64,000 nt of DNA, taken from assembly GCF_012562605.1 (NCBI RefSeq), contig NZ_CP046224.1, forward strand, positions 181,300 to 245,299. The letters run 5' to 3'. Both the position numbers and the translations under genes were made by a program. This DNA is from Enterobacteriaceae endosymbiont of Plateumaris sericea (lineage in GTDB: Bacteria > Pseudomonadota > Gammaproteobacteria > Enterobacterales > Enterobacteriaceae). Under the pieces are notes generated by a model, which worked only from the letters and a program-made list of their open reading frames with translations, searched no databases and was not told the DNA's origin. Below, one piece after another: positions 1 through 8,681 of the stretch (the first letter of the stretch is position 1; the number at the start of each line of letters is the position of its first letter).

Positions 1-15
1 AGAATATTAAATAAT

Positions 16-79
16 ATGTATTTTTTTTTTTAATAAAATAAAAAAAATTAAACAAAATAAATTTTTATATTATGATTTT
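16..79 (+). other. secF: Frameshifted 5' end of secF at a T11 run
   Basis: The frame of secF stays open upstream of its first ATG and reads ...LYYDF before MKWNNYA. E. coli SecF has VYDF-MRWDYWA at this place, about 19 residues after its own start. No ATG lies in this frame back to the stop at 8-10. An ATG does lie at 16, in another frame, and it meets a stop at 31-33 after a run of eleven T (21-31). Losing one T would join ATG 16 to the secF frame and give an N-terminus close to the family length. I infer either transcriptional slippage on the T run or use of a non-ATG start in the open frame. The stop at 8-10 may be the end of secD, but too little is present to tell. Confidence 0.6.
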
Positions 80-967
80 ATGAAATGGAATAACTATGCT
101 TTAGTTATTTCAACAATTTTAATTGTATCTTCTATAATTATTATATTATATAGAGGTTTAAATTGGGGAATAGATTTTACTGGTGGAACAATAATAGAAT
201 TACATTTTAAAAAAGAAATTAATAAATTAAATAATGCTAGATTATTAATTCAAAAATTATATTCTTCAAAAATTGAAATTAATTTAATAAATAACAATCA
301 TAATTTAACTATAAAATTACCAAAAAATAAATATATTATAAAAAATAATCAAATAGTTGACCCAAATCTAATACATTTAATTCAAAAATTATATAATCAA
401 AAATGTATAATTAAAAAAACAGAATATATAGGTCCTAACGTAGGTAAAAATTTAATTTTTTCTGGTATTGCTACTATAATGGTTACATTAATAGGTATTT
501 GGATTTATGTAGGTTTTCGTTTTGAATGGTATTTAGCATTTAGTACAGTAATATCTTTATTACATGATTTAATTATTACTATCGGTATAATTTCACTATT
601 TTATATTGAGATAGATCTTTCTATTATTTCTTCGCTTATGTCAATAATTTGTTATTCACTTAATGATAGTATTGTAATTTCAGATAGAATACGTGAAAAT
701 TGCTATAAACTAAGGAACAACAAAAATATATATTATATTGTGAATATATCAATTAATCAAACTTTCAAAAGAAGTATTATTACTTCATTGACAATACTAA
801 CTATGATATTTATTTTATATATTTTTGGAGGTATTATATTAAGTAATTTTTCTTTAATTATGTTTATAGGTGTAATTTTTGGAACTATATCTTCTATATA
901 TATAGTATCATCTATAGCATTAAAAATGGGTATGAATATCAATTCAATGATTGATTATAATAAATAA
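80..967 (+). CDS. secF: Protein translocase subunit SecF
   Basis: Membrane subunit of the SecDF complex, which uses the proton gradient to help SecYEG release exported proteins. From the first ATG it has 295 residues; E. coli SecF has 323. A transmembrane helix at about 7-24 leads into the family motif DFTGG (32-36), then a short periplasmic domain, then the five-helix RND-type bundle. The conserved block SLNDSIVISDRIREN lies at about 193-207. Alignment with E. coli shows about 20 missing N-terminal residues, part of which can be read upstream in the same frame (see 16-79), so the true start is probably upstream of 80. secD should lie just left of the window. No clear Shine-Dalgarno precedes this ATG. 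Confidence 0.93.
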   Translation: MKWNNYALVISTILIVSSIIIILYRGLNWGIDFTGGTIIELHFKKEINKLNNARLLIQKLYSSKIEINLINNNHNLTIKLPKNKYIIKNNQIVDPNLIHLIQKLYNQKCIIKKTEYIGPNVGKNLIFSGIATIMVTLIGIWIYVGFRFEWYLAFSTVISLLHDLIITIGIISLFYIEIDLSIISSLMSIICYSLNDSIVISDRIRENCYKLRNNKNIYYIVNISINQTFKRSIITSLTILTMIFILYIFGGIILSNFSLIMFIGVIFGTISSIYIVSSIALKMGMNINSMIDYNK

Positions 968-986
968 TAATTGTAATTATTATTTA
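961..986. terminator. A/T hairpin between convergent secF and rsmC
   Basis: A perfect 12-bp inverted repeat (961-972 with 975-986) overlaps the secF stop codon and lies between the convergent ends of secF and rsmC. Its position fits a terminator serving either side. The stem is pure A/T, so chance occurrence in this DNA is a real possibility. Confidence 0.3.
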
Positions 987-1092
987 TTTAAAAAAATAAA
1001 TTAACTTTTTTATTAATTATTTTAAAATTAGATAATAATTTAAAATTATTAATTTTTATAGTTTACTATTATTATAATAGCTTAATAATTGA

Positions 1093-2115
1093 TTAAATAT
1101 TCTTAATACTGTATACTGTAAAATTTTTATTTTTACATAAAATATGAATTTGTTTTTTTTTTTTAAATAATTTAAAATATGGTAAAAAATTATTTGCAAC
1201 AAAACGAAGTTCTCCACCATATTTTAAATATTTTTTTACATTATAAATAATTTTATAAATTATATCTAAAGAATAATTTAATCCTACATGAAAAGGTGGA
1301 TTAGATATAATTAAATCAAATTTTTCATTAATATTAGAATATACATCACTAGGAAATACATATGTATTTTTAATATTATTTACAAGTATTGTTTTTTTAC
1401 TTGAAGTAATAGCATTAGAATTAATATCTATTGAAAATAATAAATATTTTTTATTTGTAGTACCTCCTATTATTGTAGAAATAATACCAGAACCACAACC
1501 AATTTCTAATATTTTACCTTTTATATTATTAGGTTTAATAGTAGAAATTAATAATTCACTACCATAATCTAATTTATTTGAACTAAATACACCAGGTAAA
1601 CTATTAATAATATAATTTTTATAATAATAATTTATCCAATAAAAATTTTTATTAAAAAATATTTTTTTATTTAATAAACCATAATAAATACTACATTTTC
1701 TTGCGCTAATAATTTTATTAAAATTTATGTTATTAAATTTTTCTATATTTTTTATTTGATTAATTCCGCTATTATTTTCTCCTATTATATAAATATCGCT
1801 ATTTATTGATAAAATAGATAATATATTTTCTAATAAAAAAATTGATTCACTTTTATTTTTTAACCAAAAAAATAAAAGTGTATTAAATTTATTTATTAGT
1901 AAATTATCAACTAAATCATAATGTACTTTATTTTTTAAAAATTTTTTTAACCATATATAATAATCATATTGATGAGTATTAACAAAACTAATATAAGTCT
2001 TTAAATAAATTGGTATCGAATCTCTAATATTACCAGAAAAAATTACATTACGATTTATAAATTTATTTTTAAATTTATATAAAATATACTTACTAATAGG
2101 TAATAATTTAAACAT
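1093..2115 (-). CDS. rsmC: 16S rRNA m2G1207 methyltransferase RsmC
   Basis: S-adenosylmethionine-dependent methyltransferase that methylates G1207 in helix 34 of 16S rRNA on the assembled 30S subunit. The protein has 340 residues (E. coli 343). The N-terminal half is a degenerate methyltransferase-like domain. The C-terminal half is catalytic, with the SAM-binding motif LEIGCGSG near residue 200 and the amino-methyltransferase signature SNPPFH near 272. It ends tail-to-tail with secF and starts 10 nt downstream of the apaH stop, so it probably sits at the end of the surA-rsmA-apaG-apaH transcript. In E. coli rsmC lies elsewhere, so this junction is a rearrangement. Confidence 0.93.
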   Translation of the reverse strand: MFKLLPISKYILYKFKNKFINRNVIFSGNIRDSIPIYLKTYISFVNTHQYDYYIWLKKFLKNKVHYDLVDNLLINKFNTLLFFWLKNKSESIFLLENILSILSINSDIYIIGENNSGINQIKNIEKFNNINFNKIISARKCSIYYGLLNKKIFFNKNFYWINYYYKNYIINSLPGVFSSNKLDYGSELLISTIKPNNIKGKILEIGCGSGIISTIIGGTTNKKYLLFSIDINSNAITSSKKTILVNNIKNTYVFPSDVYSNINEKFDLIISNPPFHVGLNYSLDIIYKIIYNVKKYLKYGGELRFVANNFLPYFKLFKKKKQIHILCKNKNFTVYSIKNI

Positions 2116-2124
2116 AAATTTATA

Positions 2125-2958
2125 TTAAATTTTACACTTTTTTGTATAAAATTTTTTATCTTCCCAAGATAACATTGTTAATTTATTACCCCAACAACAA
2201 CCAGTATCTAATCCCATTATATAAGATGGTGTATATCTACCATTTAAAGACGACCAATGTCCAAATAATATTGTATATTTTTTATATATGTCATTTGATA
2301 TTAAAAACCATGGTTTTAATAATTTAGATACATTTTTAGGTTCTTCTTTTATCGTCATTTCTAGTGTTCCATCTGGATAACAATATCTCATTTTTGTTAA
2401 TGAATTTATAATAAAATTAAAACGTTTAAATCCTGTAAGTTTATTATTATTCCAATCATTGGATTGATATTTTTTATTAGACATGTAAGAAAAGAAAATT
2501 TTATTATTTTTACTTATTAAAATATTTTCTACTTCACTTGAAACAGATTTTATTATATCAATATTATTCCATTGTGGAGTAATACCTGCATGTGTCATTA
2601 TAATTTTTTTTTCTTCATCTATTTGAACTAAAGGTTGATATTTTAACCAATTGTCAATAATAATAGAAATTTTTTTATTTGATAATAATTCTAATATTTT
2701 TTTATCATATATAGTACCCGTATGTATTATACCTGAATATAAAGCTAATAAATATAAATCATGATTACCTAAAACTAACCTTATAGATTCTTGAAAATTA
2801 TATAAATAAAATAACATTTTTTCAGAATCAGGACCACGAGCAATAATATCTCCAGTCAACCATAATTTATCTTTTTTATGATTAAAATTAACTTTGTTTA
2901 ATAAAGATAAGAATTCATTATAATAACCATGAATATCTCCAATAATATAAGTAGTCAT
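2125..2958 (-). CDS. apaH: Diadenosine tetraphosphatase ApaH
   Basis: Symmetrical Ap4A hydrolase (Ap4A to two ADP); it also removes Np4 caps from RNA. The length of 277 residues matches E. coli (280). The metallophosphoesterase metal-ligand motifs are intact: GDIHG at 7-11, GDIIARGPDS at 36-45 and GNHD at 64-67. A later conserved segment reads FGHWSSLNG. It is the third gene of a compact rsmA-apaG-apaH run, 21 nt after apaG. It is retained even though pdxA, normally in the same operon, has been lost. Confidence 0.96.
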   Translation of the reverse strand: MTTYIIGDIHGYYNEFLSLLNKVNFNHKKDKLWLTGDIIARGPDSEKMLFYLYNFQESIRLVLGNHDLYLLALYSGIIHTGTIYDKKILELLSNKKISIIIDNWLKYQPLVQIDEEKKIIMTHAGITPQWNNIDIIKSVSSEVENILISKNNKIFFSYMSNKKYQSNDWNNNKLTGFKRFNFIINSLTKMRYCYPDGTLEMTIKEEPKNVSKLLKPWFLISNDIYKKYTILFGHWSSLNGRYTPSYIMGLDTGCCWGNKLTMLSWEDKKFYTKKCKI

Positions 2959-2979
2959 ATAAGTTCTGTTGTATTTAAA

Positions 2980-3357
2980 TTAATGAATATAAGTTTTAAT
3001 TGCTAAACGAAATACAGGAATATCTACATAAAAAATATTACTATTTTCATCTATCATAATATAATGTCCTTGCATTGTACCAATAGGTGTTTCTAAAATA
3101 GTCCCACTAGTATATTTAAAATTATTTCCAGGTTTTATATAAGGTTTTTTACCTATAACTCCTTCACCATGTATTTGAATTTCTTTACCATTACCATTTG
3201 TTATTATCCAATAACGACTTATTAATTGTAATAATTTTTTTCCTAAATTATTAATAGTAATAGTATATGCAAAAACATAACGATTAGATTTAGGAATAGA
3301 TTGTGATTCTATATAAATACTATTTACTTTTATATAAACTTGAGATAATGATTTCAT
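2980..3357 (-). CDS. apaG: ApaG (DUF525) protein
   Basis: Small beta-sandwich protein of the ApaG/DUF525 family, fibronectin-III-like, 125 residues as in E. coli. Its biochemical role is not firmly known; the gene is usually beside rsmA and apaH, as here. Typical family residues are visible: the Y-x-I-x-I-x-N strand, [22 protein letters not shown] and a late M-x-G-x-Y block. The ATG is preceded by a good AAGGAT ribosome-binding site. The gene starts 12 nt after the rsmA stop, consistent with one transcript. Confidence 0.95.
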   Translation of the reverse strand: MKSLSQVYIKVNSIYIESQSIPKSNRYVFAYTITINNLGKKLLQLISRYWIITNGNGKEIQIHGEGVIGKKPYIKPGNNFKYTSGTILETPIGTMQGHYIMIDENSNIFYVDIPVFRLAIKTYIH

Positions 3358-3369
3358 AGTTTATATCCT

Positions 3370-4173
3370 TTATAAAGAATAGTTATTTAATTCTAAATAT
3401 TGAGCTAATTGACAATATTCTGATATTGAAACATTTTCAGCCCGAATTTTATAGTCTATACCAAATAGATTTAATTCGTCTACAGAAAATAAATCTTTTA
3501 AACTATTACGTAATATTTTTCTTCTCATACTAAAAGCTTTTTGTACTACTTTTTTTAATAAATAAATATTATTTAATTGATAAGGTTTTTTTGTATAAGG
3601 TTTCATATATACCATATTAGAAAATACTTTAGGAATAGGATAAAAAGATTTTGGATGTATTTCGATTAGAGGTTTTATTTTACAATAAAATTGTGCCATA
3701 ATACTTAAACATCCATAATCTTTTTCACTAGTATTAGCAGTTAAAGTATTTACAACTTCTTTTTGCATTATAAAATTCATATCTTTTATATTATTTATAT
3801 AATTATTAAATAAATAAAAGATTAATTTAGTAGAAATATTATAAGGTAAACTACCAAAGATACGTAATTTTTCTTTATATTTTTTAATTAAAAGATTAAA
3901 ATTAAATTTTAAAGCATTATCTAAATAAATTTTAACTTTAGATTCTATAATTTGTTTATTATACATTAAATAATGTACAAAATTTTTATCTATTTCAATA
4001 ACAGAAATAAAATTATTATATTTTATCATAGGAATAGTTAATGCACCTAATCCTGGTCCTATTTCTACCATTAAATTAGAAAATTTAGGATTAATAATAG
4101 AAATAATTTTATTAATAATATCTTTATCCTTTAATAAATGCTGTCCATATTTTTTTTTAAGAAAAAATTTCAT
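3370..4173 (-). CDS. rsmA: 16S rRNA dimethyladenosine transferase RsmA (KsgA)
   Basis: Dimethylates A1518 and A1519 of 16S rRNA and acts as a late 30S assembly checkpoint. 267 residues (E. coli 273). It opens with the KKYGQHLL block (family FGQNFL), followed by the SAM-binding EIGPGLGALT near 38-47, the acidic motif SVIEID and the catalytic motif GSLPYNIST near 108-116. The C-terminal helical domain keeps FSMRRKILRN. It lies between surA and apaG. In E. coli pdxA lies between surA and rsmA; here only about 70 nt remain. Confidence 0.96.
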   Translation of the reverse strand: MKFFLKKKYGQHLLKDKDIINKIISIINPKFSNLMVEIGPGLGALTIPMIKYNNFISVIEIDKNFVHYLMYNKQIIESKVKIYLDNALKFNFNLLIKKYKEKLRIFGSLPYNISTKLIFYLFNNYINNIKDMNFIMQKEVVNTLTANTSEKDYGCLSIMAQFYCKIKPLIEIHPKSFYPIPKVFSNMVYMKPYTKKPYQLNNIYLLKKVVQKAFSMRRKILRNSLKDLFSVDELNLFGIDYKIRAENVSISEYCQLAQYLELNNYSL

Positions 4174-4241
4174 TTTATATTTTCTAATATATTTATATAA
4201 AATAAAATTTTAATAAATAATTTAGTTTTTATCAATTAACA

Positions 4242-5525
4242 TTATTCAAATATATTTTTATTATTTAACATATTATTTATATATACTCCACTTAAATATG
4301 TAAAAAACCAATGATTTAATTCTAGAAAAAAATTTTTTTCCATAATTATCTCTTTTGCTTTTTGTTCAAAAAAAGATTCTTTTTTTGAACAATCTTTTAT
4401 ATTTATTAGTTTTAATAAATAAAAACCATCAGATTGTTCAATAACAGAACTAATTTCATTTATTTTTAAATTATTAATAATATTTTGTATATCAAAAGAA
4501 AAATTTTCTAAAGGAATCCATTTATTATTTATTTTAGATTGTATTAATTTATTTTCTGAAGAAAATAAATTAATTGCTTTCTCAAATTTTATTTTTTTTA
4601 AAATAATAAGATTACGAATATTATTGATTTTTTTTATTAATAATTTTTTAGTTAAATTATTTTTTTTTATAAAAATAAATTTTATTAAAACTTTTTTTTG
4701 TAAATTATTTTGAATTTTTAAATTATTAATTTTTAGTAAATAAAATCCTGAATCTAAATATATAGGACCTATTATATCTTTTATATTTACTGAATCTAAA
4801 TAATTAATAAATTTATCTGGTAAAAGATCTTTTGATTTCCAACCTAACTCTTGTTTCTGAATATTGTTTCTATTGTAAAAATTTATATCTTTTTTATATA
4901 AAGTAAAATTAATATTTTTTAATTTATTAATGAGTACTTTAGCTAAAAATAATTTTTCATTAAAATTTTTTTTTATTGGTATATAAAAAATAGTAATATT
5001 ATACTGTATTTTTTTTTTATTCTGAATATATAATAAATTTTTTAAATAATTTACTTCTTCATCAAAAATAATTGTTTTATTTTTTATTTCTTCAAATTTA
5101 ATTAAATTAATAATTAATTCTTTTTTTATAAAATTATAATATTCTTCATAATTTATTTTATTATTTATAAGTTCTTTATTAAAAATATCTACATTAATAT
5201 TAAAATTTTTTATTGTATTAATAATAATATTATCAATATTATTATCTGGTATATAAATATTATAATTATTACTTATTTGTAAAAAAATATTATTAAGAAA
5301 TAAATTTTTAATACATTCTGTATTTATGATATTAAAATCAGTAAGTAGATATTTATTGTTTTGATTATTAAATAAATTCATTAAATTATAAATATCTTTT
5401 TTTGTAATCATGTCATCGTTAATAACAATTCCTATTTGATCAATATTTTTAAATGATGCATAAACATTATTATAATATACAAAAAAATATAAAATCATAA
5501 TTAATATTAATTTTTTAATTCTCAT
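4242..5525 (-). CDS. surA: Periplasmic chaperone SurA with altered parvulin sites
   Basis: Chaperone that escorts outer-membrane proteins such as OmpA to the BAM machinery. 427 residues (E. coli 428). It has an N-terminal hydrophobic export signal (about 5-22), an N-domain to about 165, two parvulin-like domains (about 172-272 and 278-376) and a C-terminal helix. The parvulin fold is recognisable (ELGWKSKDLLP, GPIYLDSGFYLLKI), but the two signature histidines of each domain are replaced: I179 and Y262 in the first, F283 and Y369 in the second. Prolyl isomerase activity is therefore unlikely; I infer that the chaperone role alone is kept. First gene of the surA-rsmA-apaG-apaH cluster, divergent from djlA. 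lptD, which separates surA from djlA in E. coli, is absent here. Confidence 0.93.
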   Translation of the reverse strand: MRIKKLILIMILYFFVYYNNVYASFKNIDQIGIVINDDMITKKDIYNLMNLFNNQNNKYLLTDFNIINTECIKNLFLNNIFLQISNNYNIYIPDNNIDNIIINTIKNFNINVDIFNKELINNKINYEEYYNFIKKELIINLIKFEEIKNKTIIFDEEVNYLKNLLYIQNKKKIQYNITIFYIPIKKNFNEKLFLAKVLINKLKNINFTLYKKDINFYNRNNIQKQELGWKSKDLLPDKFINYLDSVNIKDIIGPIYLDSGFYLLKINNLKIQNNLQKKVLIKFIFIKKNNLTKKLLIKKINNIRNLIILKKIKFEKAINLFSSENKLIQSKINNKWIPLENFSFDIQNIINNLKINEISSVIEQSDGFYLLKLINIKDCSKKESFFEQKAKEIIMEKNFFLELNHWFFTYLSGVYINNMLNNKNIFE

Positions 5526-5720
5526 TTTTTTTCCATTTTTAATAAAATTTTAATTAAAAAATTTTATTTTATATTATAATAAAATATTTAATTAAATAAT
5601 ATTATTTTAAATATTTATTATATAATATAATATAAAATATATTATAAATAGTAATATTTATCTATAATATATTTTTATTAAATAAAATTGTAATTTTTTC
5701 ATATATTTATTGAGGAGTAT

Positions 5721-6656
5721 ATGTTTTATTGGGGTAGATTAATTGGTTTTTTTATTAGTATAATATTTGGACATAGTCTTTCTAACATATTACTTGCTAT
5801 TTTTATTGGTTCTATAATAGATAGAATAAATGAAATGTATAGTAATAATCAATATTTTAATAATGAAAAAATAATAAAAAATTTATACTTCCAAACTACT
5901 TTTGAAGTTATGGGTTATGTAAGTAAATCTAAAGGTTTTATTAGTATAAAAGATATTAAAATGACTTTAAGTTTGATGAAAGAAATGAATTTAAATAAAA
6001 AAGATATTTTATTTGCACAAAATTCATTTAAAAAAGGAAAACAAAATGATTATCCTTTAATAAATAAATTAAATAATTTATATGAAATATCATTTGATAA
6101 AAATAATAATTTATTAGATAAATTTATAGAAGCTCAAATAAAAATAGCATTTATAAATGATTATCTAAATAATAAAACAAAAAAAATATTATTTACAATA
6201 TTTAATGAATTAAATATACCTGAAGAAAAAATTAAATATTTTATAAATAAATTAATTATAAATCATTCAGTAAAAAAATTTTTTTTCAAAGATTTTTTTA
6301 AATATTATAAATATAATTATAATAACTATTATTATAATTATTTTGATAATTTTAATTTTTATAATAATGATGATTATTATCAAGATTATAATTATTTTAA
6401 TCAAGATTATAATAATAATTATAAACAAGACGATAATAATCAATTAAATATTGATAAAGCATATATAATATTAGGAGTTAATAAAAATGATAGTATGTTA
6501 AAAATTAAAAGATCTTATAGAAAATTAATGAGTAAATATCATCCAGACAAATTAATATCAAAAGGATATTCTTCAGAAATTTTAGAAAAAGCTAAAGTAA
6601 AAACACAGAATATACAAGCAGCATATAATATTATAAAAAATAAAAAATTTCATTAA
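5721..6656 (+). CDS. djlA: DnaJ-like membrane co-chaperone DjlA
   Basis: Type III J-domain protein anchored in the inner membrane, a DnaK co-chaperone. 311 residues against 271 in E. coli. A glycine-containing transmembrane helix occupies about 6-29, a TerB-like helical domain follows (about 45-190), and the C-terminal J domain carries the HPD tripeptide at 274-276, with LGVNKNDSMLKIKRSYRKL before it. The extra length is a tyrosine/asparagine/aspartate-rich linker (about 197-245) encoded by simple AT-rich repeats; it replaces the E. coli linker and is probably disordered. A strong GAGGAG ribosome-binding site stands just before the ATG. Convergent with acpS, 18 nt apart. Confidence 0.93.
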   Translation: MFYWGRLIGFFISIIFGHSLSNILLAIFIGSIIDRINEMYSNNQYFNNEKIIKNLYFQTTFEVMGYVSKSKGFISIKDIKMTLSLMKEMNLNKKDILFAQNSFKKGKQNDYPLINKLNNLYEISFDKNNNLLDKFIEAQIKIAFINDYLNNKTKKILFTIFNELNIPEEKIKYFINKLIINHSVKKFFFKDFFKYYKYNYNNYYYNYFDNFNFYNNDDYYQDYNYFNQDYNNNYKQDDNNQLNIDKAYIILGVNKNDSMLKIKRSYRKLMSKYHPDKLISKGYSSEILEKAKVKTQNIQAAYNIIKNKKFH

Positions 6657-6674
6657 GTAAAAAGTTTAATATAA

Positions 6675-7061
6675 TTAACCTTCAATTATAACAATTGCAC
6701 AAACATATTTTTTTTCATCAGATAATGAAACATGAATGTTTTTATATTGCATTTTTTTTGCAATATTTAATGCTTGATGAAAGAATTTTAATTCTGGTTT
6801 ACCATATTTATTATTATATAATTCAACTTGATTAAAAAATATACCATTAGTAAATCCAGTATGTAAAGCCTTTACAGCAGATTCTTTAATTGCAAATCTT
6901 TTTGCTAAATAATAAATATTATCTTTATCATTATTTTTAATATAAAAATTCCATTCATTAATAGAAAGAATTTTATGTGCAAAACGATTTTTAAATTTAT
7001 AAAAAATCTTTTTAATTCTTTTAATTTCTACAATATCAATTCCTATTCCAATAATTTTCAT
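6675..7061 (-). CDS. acpS: Holo-[acyl-carrier-protein] synthase AcpS
   Basis: Transfers 4'-phosphopantetheine from CoA to apo-ACP, an essential step for fatty acid synthesis. 128 residues (E. coli 126). The magnesium-binding start GIGIDIVEI (5-13) and the second motif LAKRFAIKESAVKAL (about 53-67) are intact. It belongs to the E. coli order lepA-lepB-rnc-era-recO-pdxJ-acpS; recO and pdxJ are missing, so acpS sits about 50 nt after era. Confidence 0.96.
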   Translation of the reverse strand: MKIIGIGIDIVEIKRIKKIFYKFKNRFAHKILSINEWNFYIKNNDKDNIYYLAKRFAIKESAVKALHTGFTNGIFFNQVELYNNKYGKPELKFFHQALNIAKKMQYKNIHVSLSDEKKYVCAIVIIEG

Positions 7062-7110
7062 ATTAAATAAAATTTTTTATTAATTAATAAATTAAAATAA
7101 ATATTTTAAA

Positions 7111-7944
7111 TTATTTTAATTTAATTTTTATTTTTATAGAAATTTGTTTATTTAAAAAAATTTCTATATCATTTTTAGACTTACTTATAATAAATTTTAA
7201 AATTCTAGCATTTTTACCTATTAATATTTTTTTTTGACTTATTTTTTTAACATATAATAATATGTTTATATTATTTGTAAAAGTTTTTGAACTTATAATA
7301 AATGGCTCTACTTTTATTTTTATTATATAAGGAATTTCATTATGAATATATTTTAAAATATATTTTCTTATTATTTCAGAAATAATTAATTCTTTAGTTT
7401 GATTTGTAATATAATTTTTTGGAAAAAAATGATATTTATTAGGTAATATTTTAAATATAATTTTATGAATATTACTAATATATAATTTATTTTTTGCTGA
7501 AATCATAATTAAATCAATAAAAGATATTTTATTTTTAATAAAATTAATATGTGGTAATAATATTGTTTTATTAGAAATTTTATCTATTTTATTAATTATA
7601 ATTATGATTGGAATAGAAAAATTATTAATAATTTTTATTATTTTTTCTTCTATATCATTCCATTTATTTCTATCTAAAACAAATAAAATTATATCAAAAT
7701 TTTTATTTATGAATAAATTATGGGTAATATTATTTTTATTTATAAAACCAGGAGTATCAATATATTCAATTTGATAATTATTATAATTATATATTCCAGT
7801 AATATTAAAATAAGTAGTATTTATTTTATGAGATGTAATAGCAATTTTTTTTTCTACTAATTGATTTAATAAAGTAGATTTTCCTACATTAGTTCTACCT
7901 AATATTAGAACTCTACCAAAATAAAAAGATATTATTTTATCCAA
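7111..7944 (-). CDS. era: GTPase Era
   Basis: GTPase that binds the 3' end of 16S rRNA during 30S maturation. 277 residues (E. coli 301). G1 is GRTNVGKST (16-24), G3 is DTPG near 63, G4 is NKID near 124. The C-terminal KH domain keeps an IGKN loop but the protein stops about 20 residues short of the E. coli end. The start codon is TTG: in this frame it gives MDKIISFYFGR, equivalent to E. coli MSIDKSYCGF. An AGGTGG ribosome-binding site lies 8 nt upstream (about 7953-7958). Follows rnc by 24 nt, as in the usual rnc-era operon. Confidence 0.94.
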   Translation of the reverse strand: MDKIISFYFGRVLILGRTNVGKSTLLNQLVEKKIAITSHKINTTYFNITGIYNYNNYQIEYIDTPGFINKNNITHNLFINKNFDIILFVLDRNKWNDIEEKIIKIINNFSIPIIIIINKIDKISNKTILLPHINFIKNKISFIDLIMISAKNKLYISNIHKIIFKILPNKYHFFPKNYITNQTKELIISEIIRKYILKYIHNEIPYIIKIKVEPFIISSKTFTNNINILLYVKKISQKKILIGKNARILKFIISKSKNDIEIFLNKQISIKIKIKLK

Positions 7945-7968
7945 TTAAATTACCACCTATTTTATAAA

Positions 7969-8646
7969 TTAAATTCCTAATTTTATTAATGCTTGTTCTG
8001 CTGCTGATTGTTCTGCTTTACGACGACTAGAACCTATTCCTGTTATTATTTCTGATATACCATTAATTTTACATTGAATAGTAAATTTTTGATTATGAAC
8101 TTCACCATTAATTTGTAATATAAAGTAATATGGTAATGGAAGATGTGATCTTTGTAAATATTCTTGTAATTTTGTTTTAGGATCTTTTTGATTATTTCCT
8201 GGAATTATTTTTTTTAATCTTAATTTATACCATTTTAATATAATTTTTTCTACAATATTAATATTACTATCTATACAAATACTACCAATTAAAGCTTCCA
8301 TAGTATCTGCTAAAATAGATTCTCTATTATATCCTCCATTTTTTAATTCTCCTGGTCCTAATAATAAATATTCACCTAATGTAAATTCTCTAGCAATACT
8401 AGCTAATGTATTACCTCTAACTAAAGTAGCTCTCATACGACTCATATTACCTTCATTTACATTAGGAAATTTATTATATAATTCTTTAGCAATAATATAA
8501 CTAAGTATAGAATCACCTAAAAATTCTAATCTTTCATTATGTTTACTACTTGCACTACGATGAGTTAAAGCTTGATATAATAAATTTTGATGGTTAAAAA
8601 TATAACCTAACTTTTGTTGTAATTTATTCATCATAATAAAATTCAC
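7969..8646 (-). CDS. rnc: Ribonuclease III
   Basis: Double-strand-specific endoribonuclease that processes rRNA precursors and some mRNAs. 225 residues (E. coli 226). The RNase III signature [13 protein letters not shown] is at 36-48, with the second acidic site in [10 protein letters not shown] near 113. The C-terminal double-stranded RNA-binding domain ends [20 protein letters not shown]. The chosen start is GTG at 8646: [15 protein letters not shown] lines up residue for residue with E. coli MNPIVINRLQRKLGY. The next in-frame ATG is at residue 5. Lies between lepB and era. Confidence 0.95.
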   Translation of the reverse strand: MNFIMMNKLQQKLGYIFNHQNLLYQALTHRSASSKHNERLEFLGDSILSYIIAKELYNKFPNVNEGNMSRMRATLVRGNTLASIAREFTLGEYLLLGPGELKNGGYNRESILADTMEALIGSICIDSNINIVEKIILKWYKLRLKKIIPGNNQKDPKTKLQEYLQRSHLPLPYYFILQINGEVHNQKFTIQCKINGISEIITGIGSSRRKAEQSAAEQALIKLGI

Positions 8647-8681
8647 ATAATCATATTCTTAATTTTATATAAAAAATAATA

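Noticed and set aside
757..942. Short open frame opposite secF
   Set aside because: Antisense to conserved secF codons, with no recognisable product.
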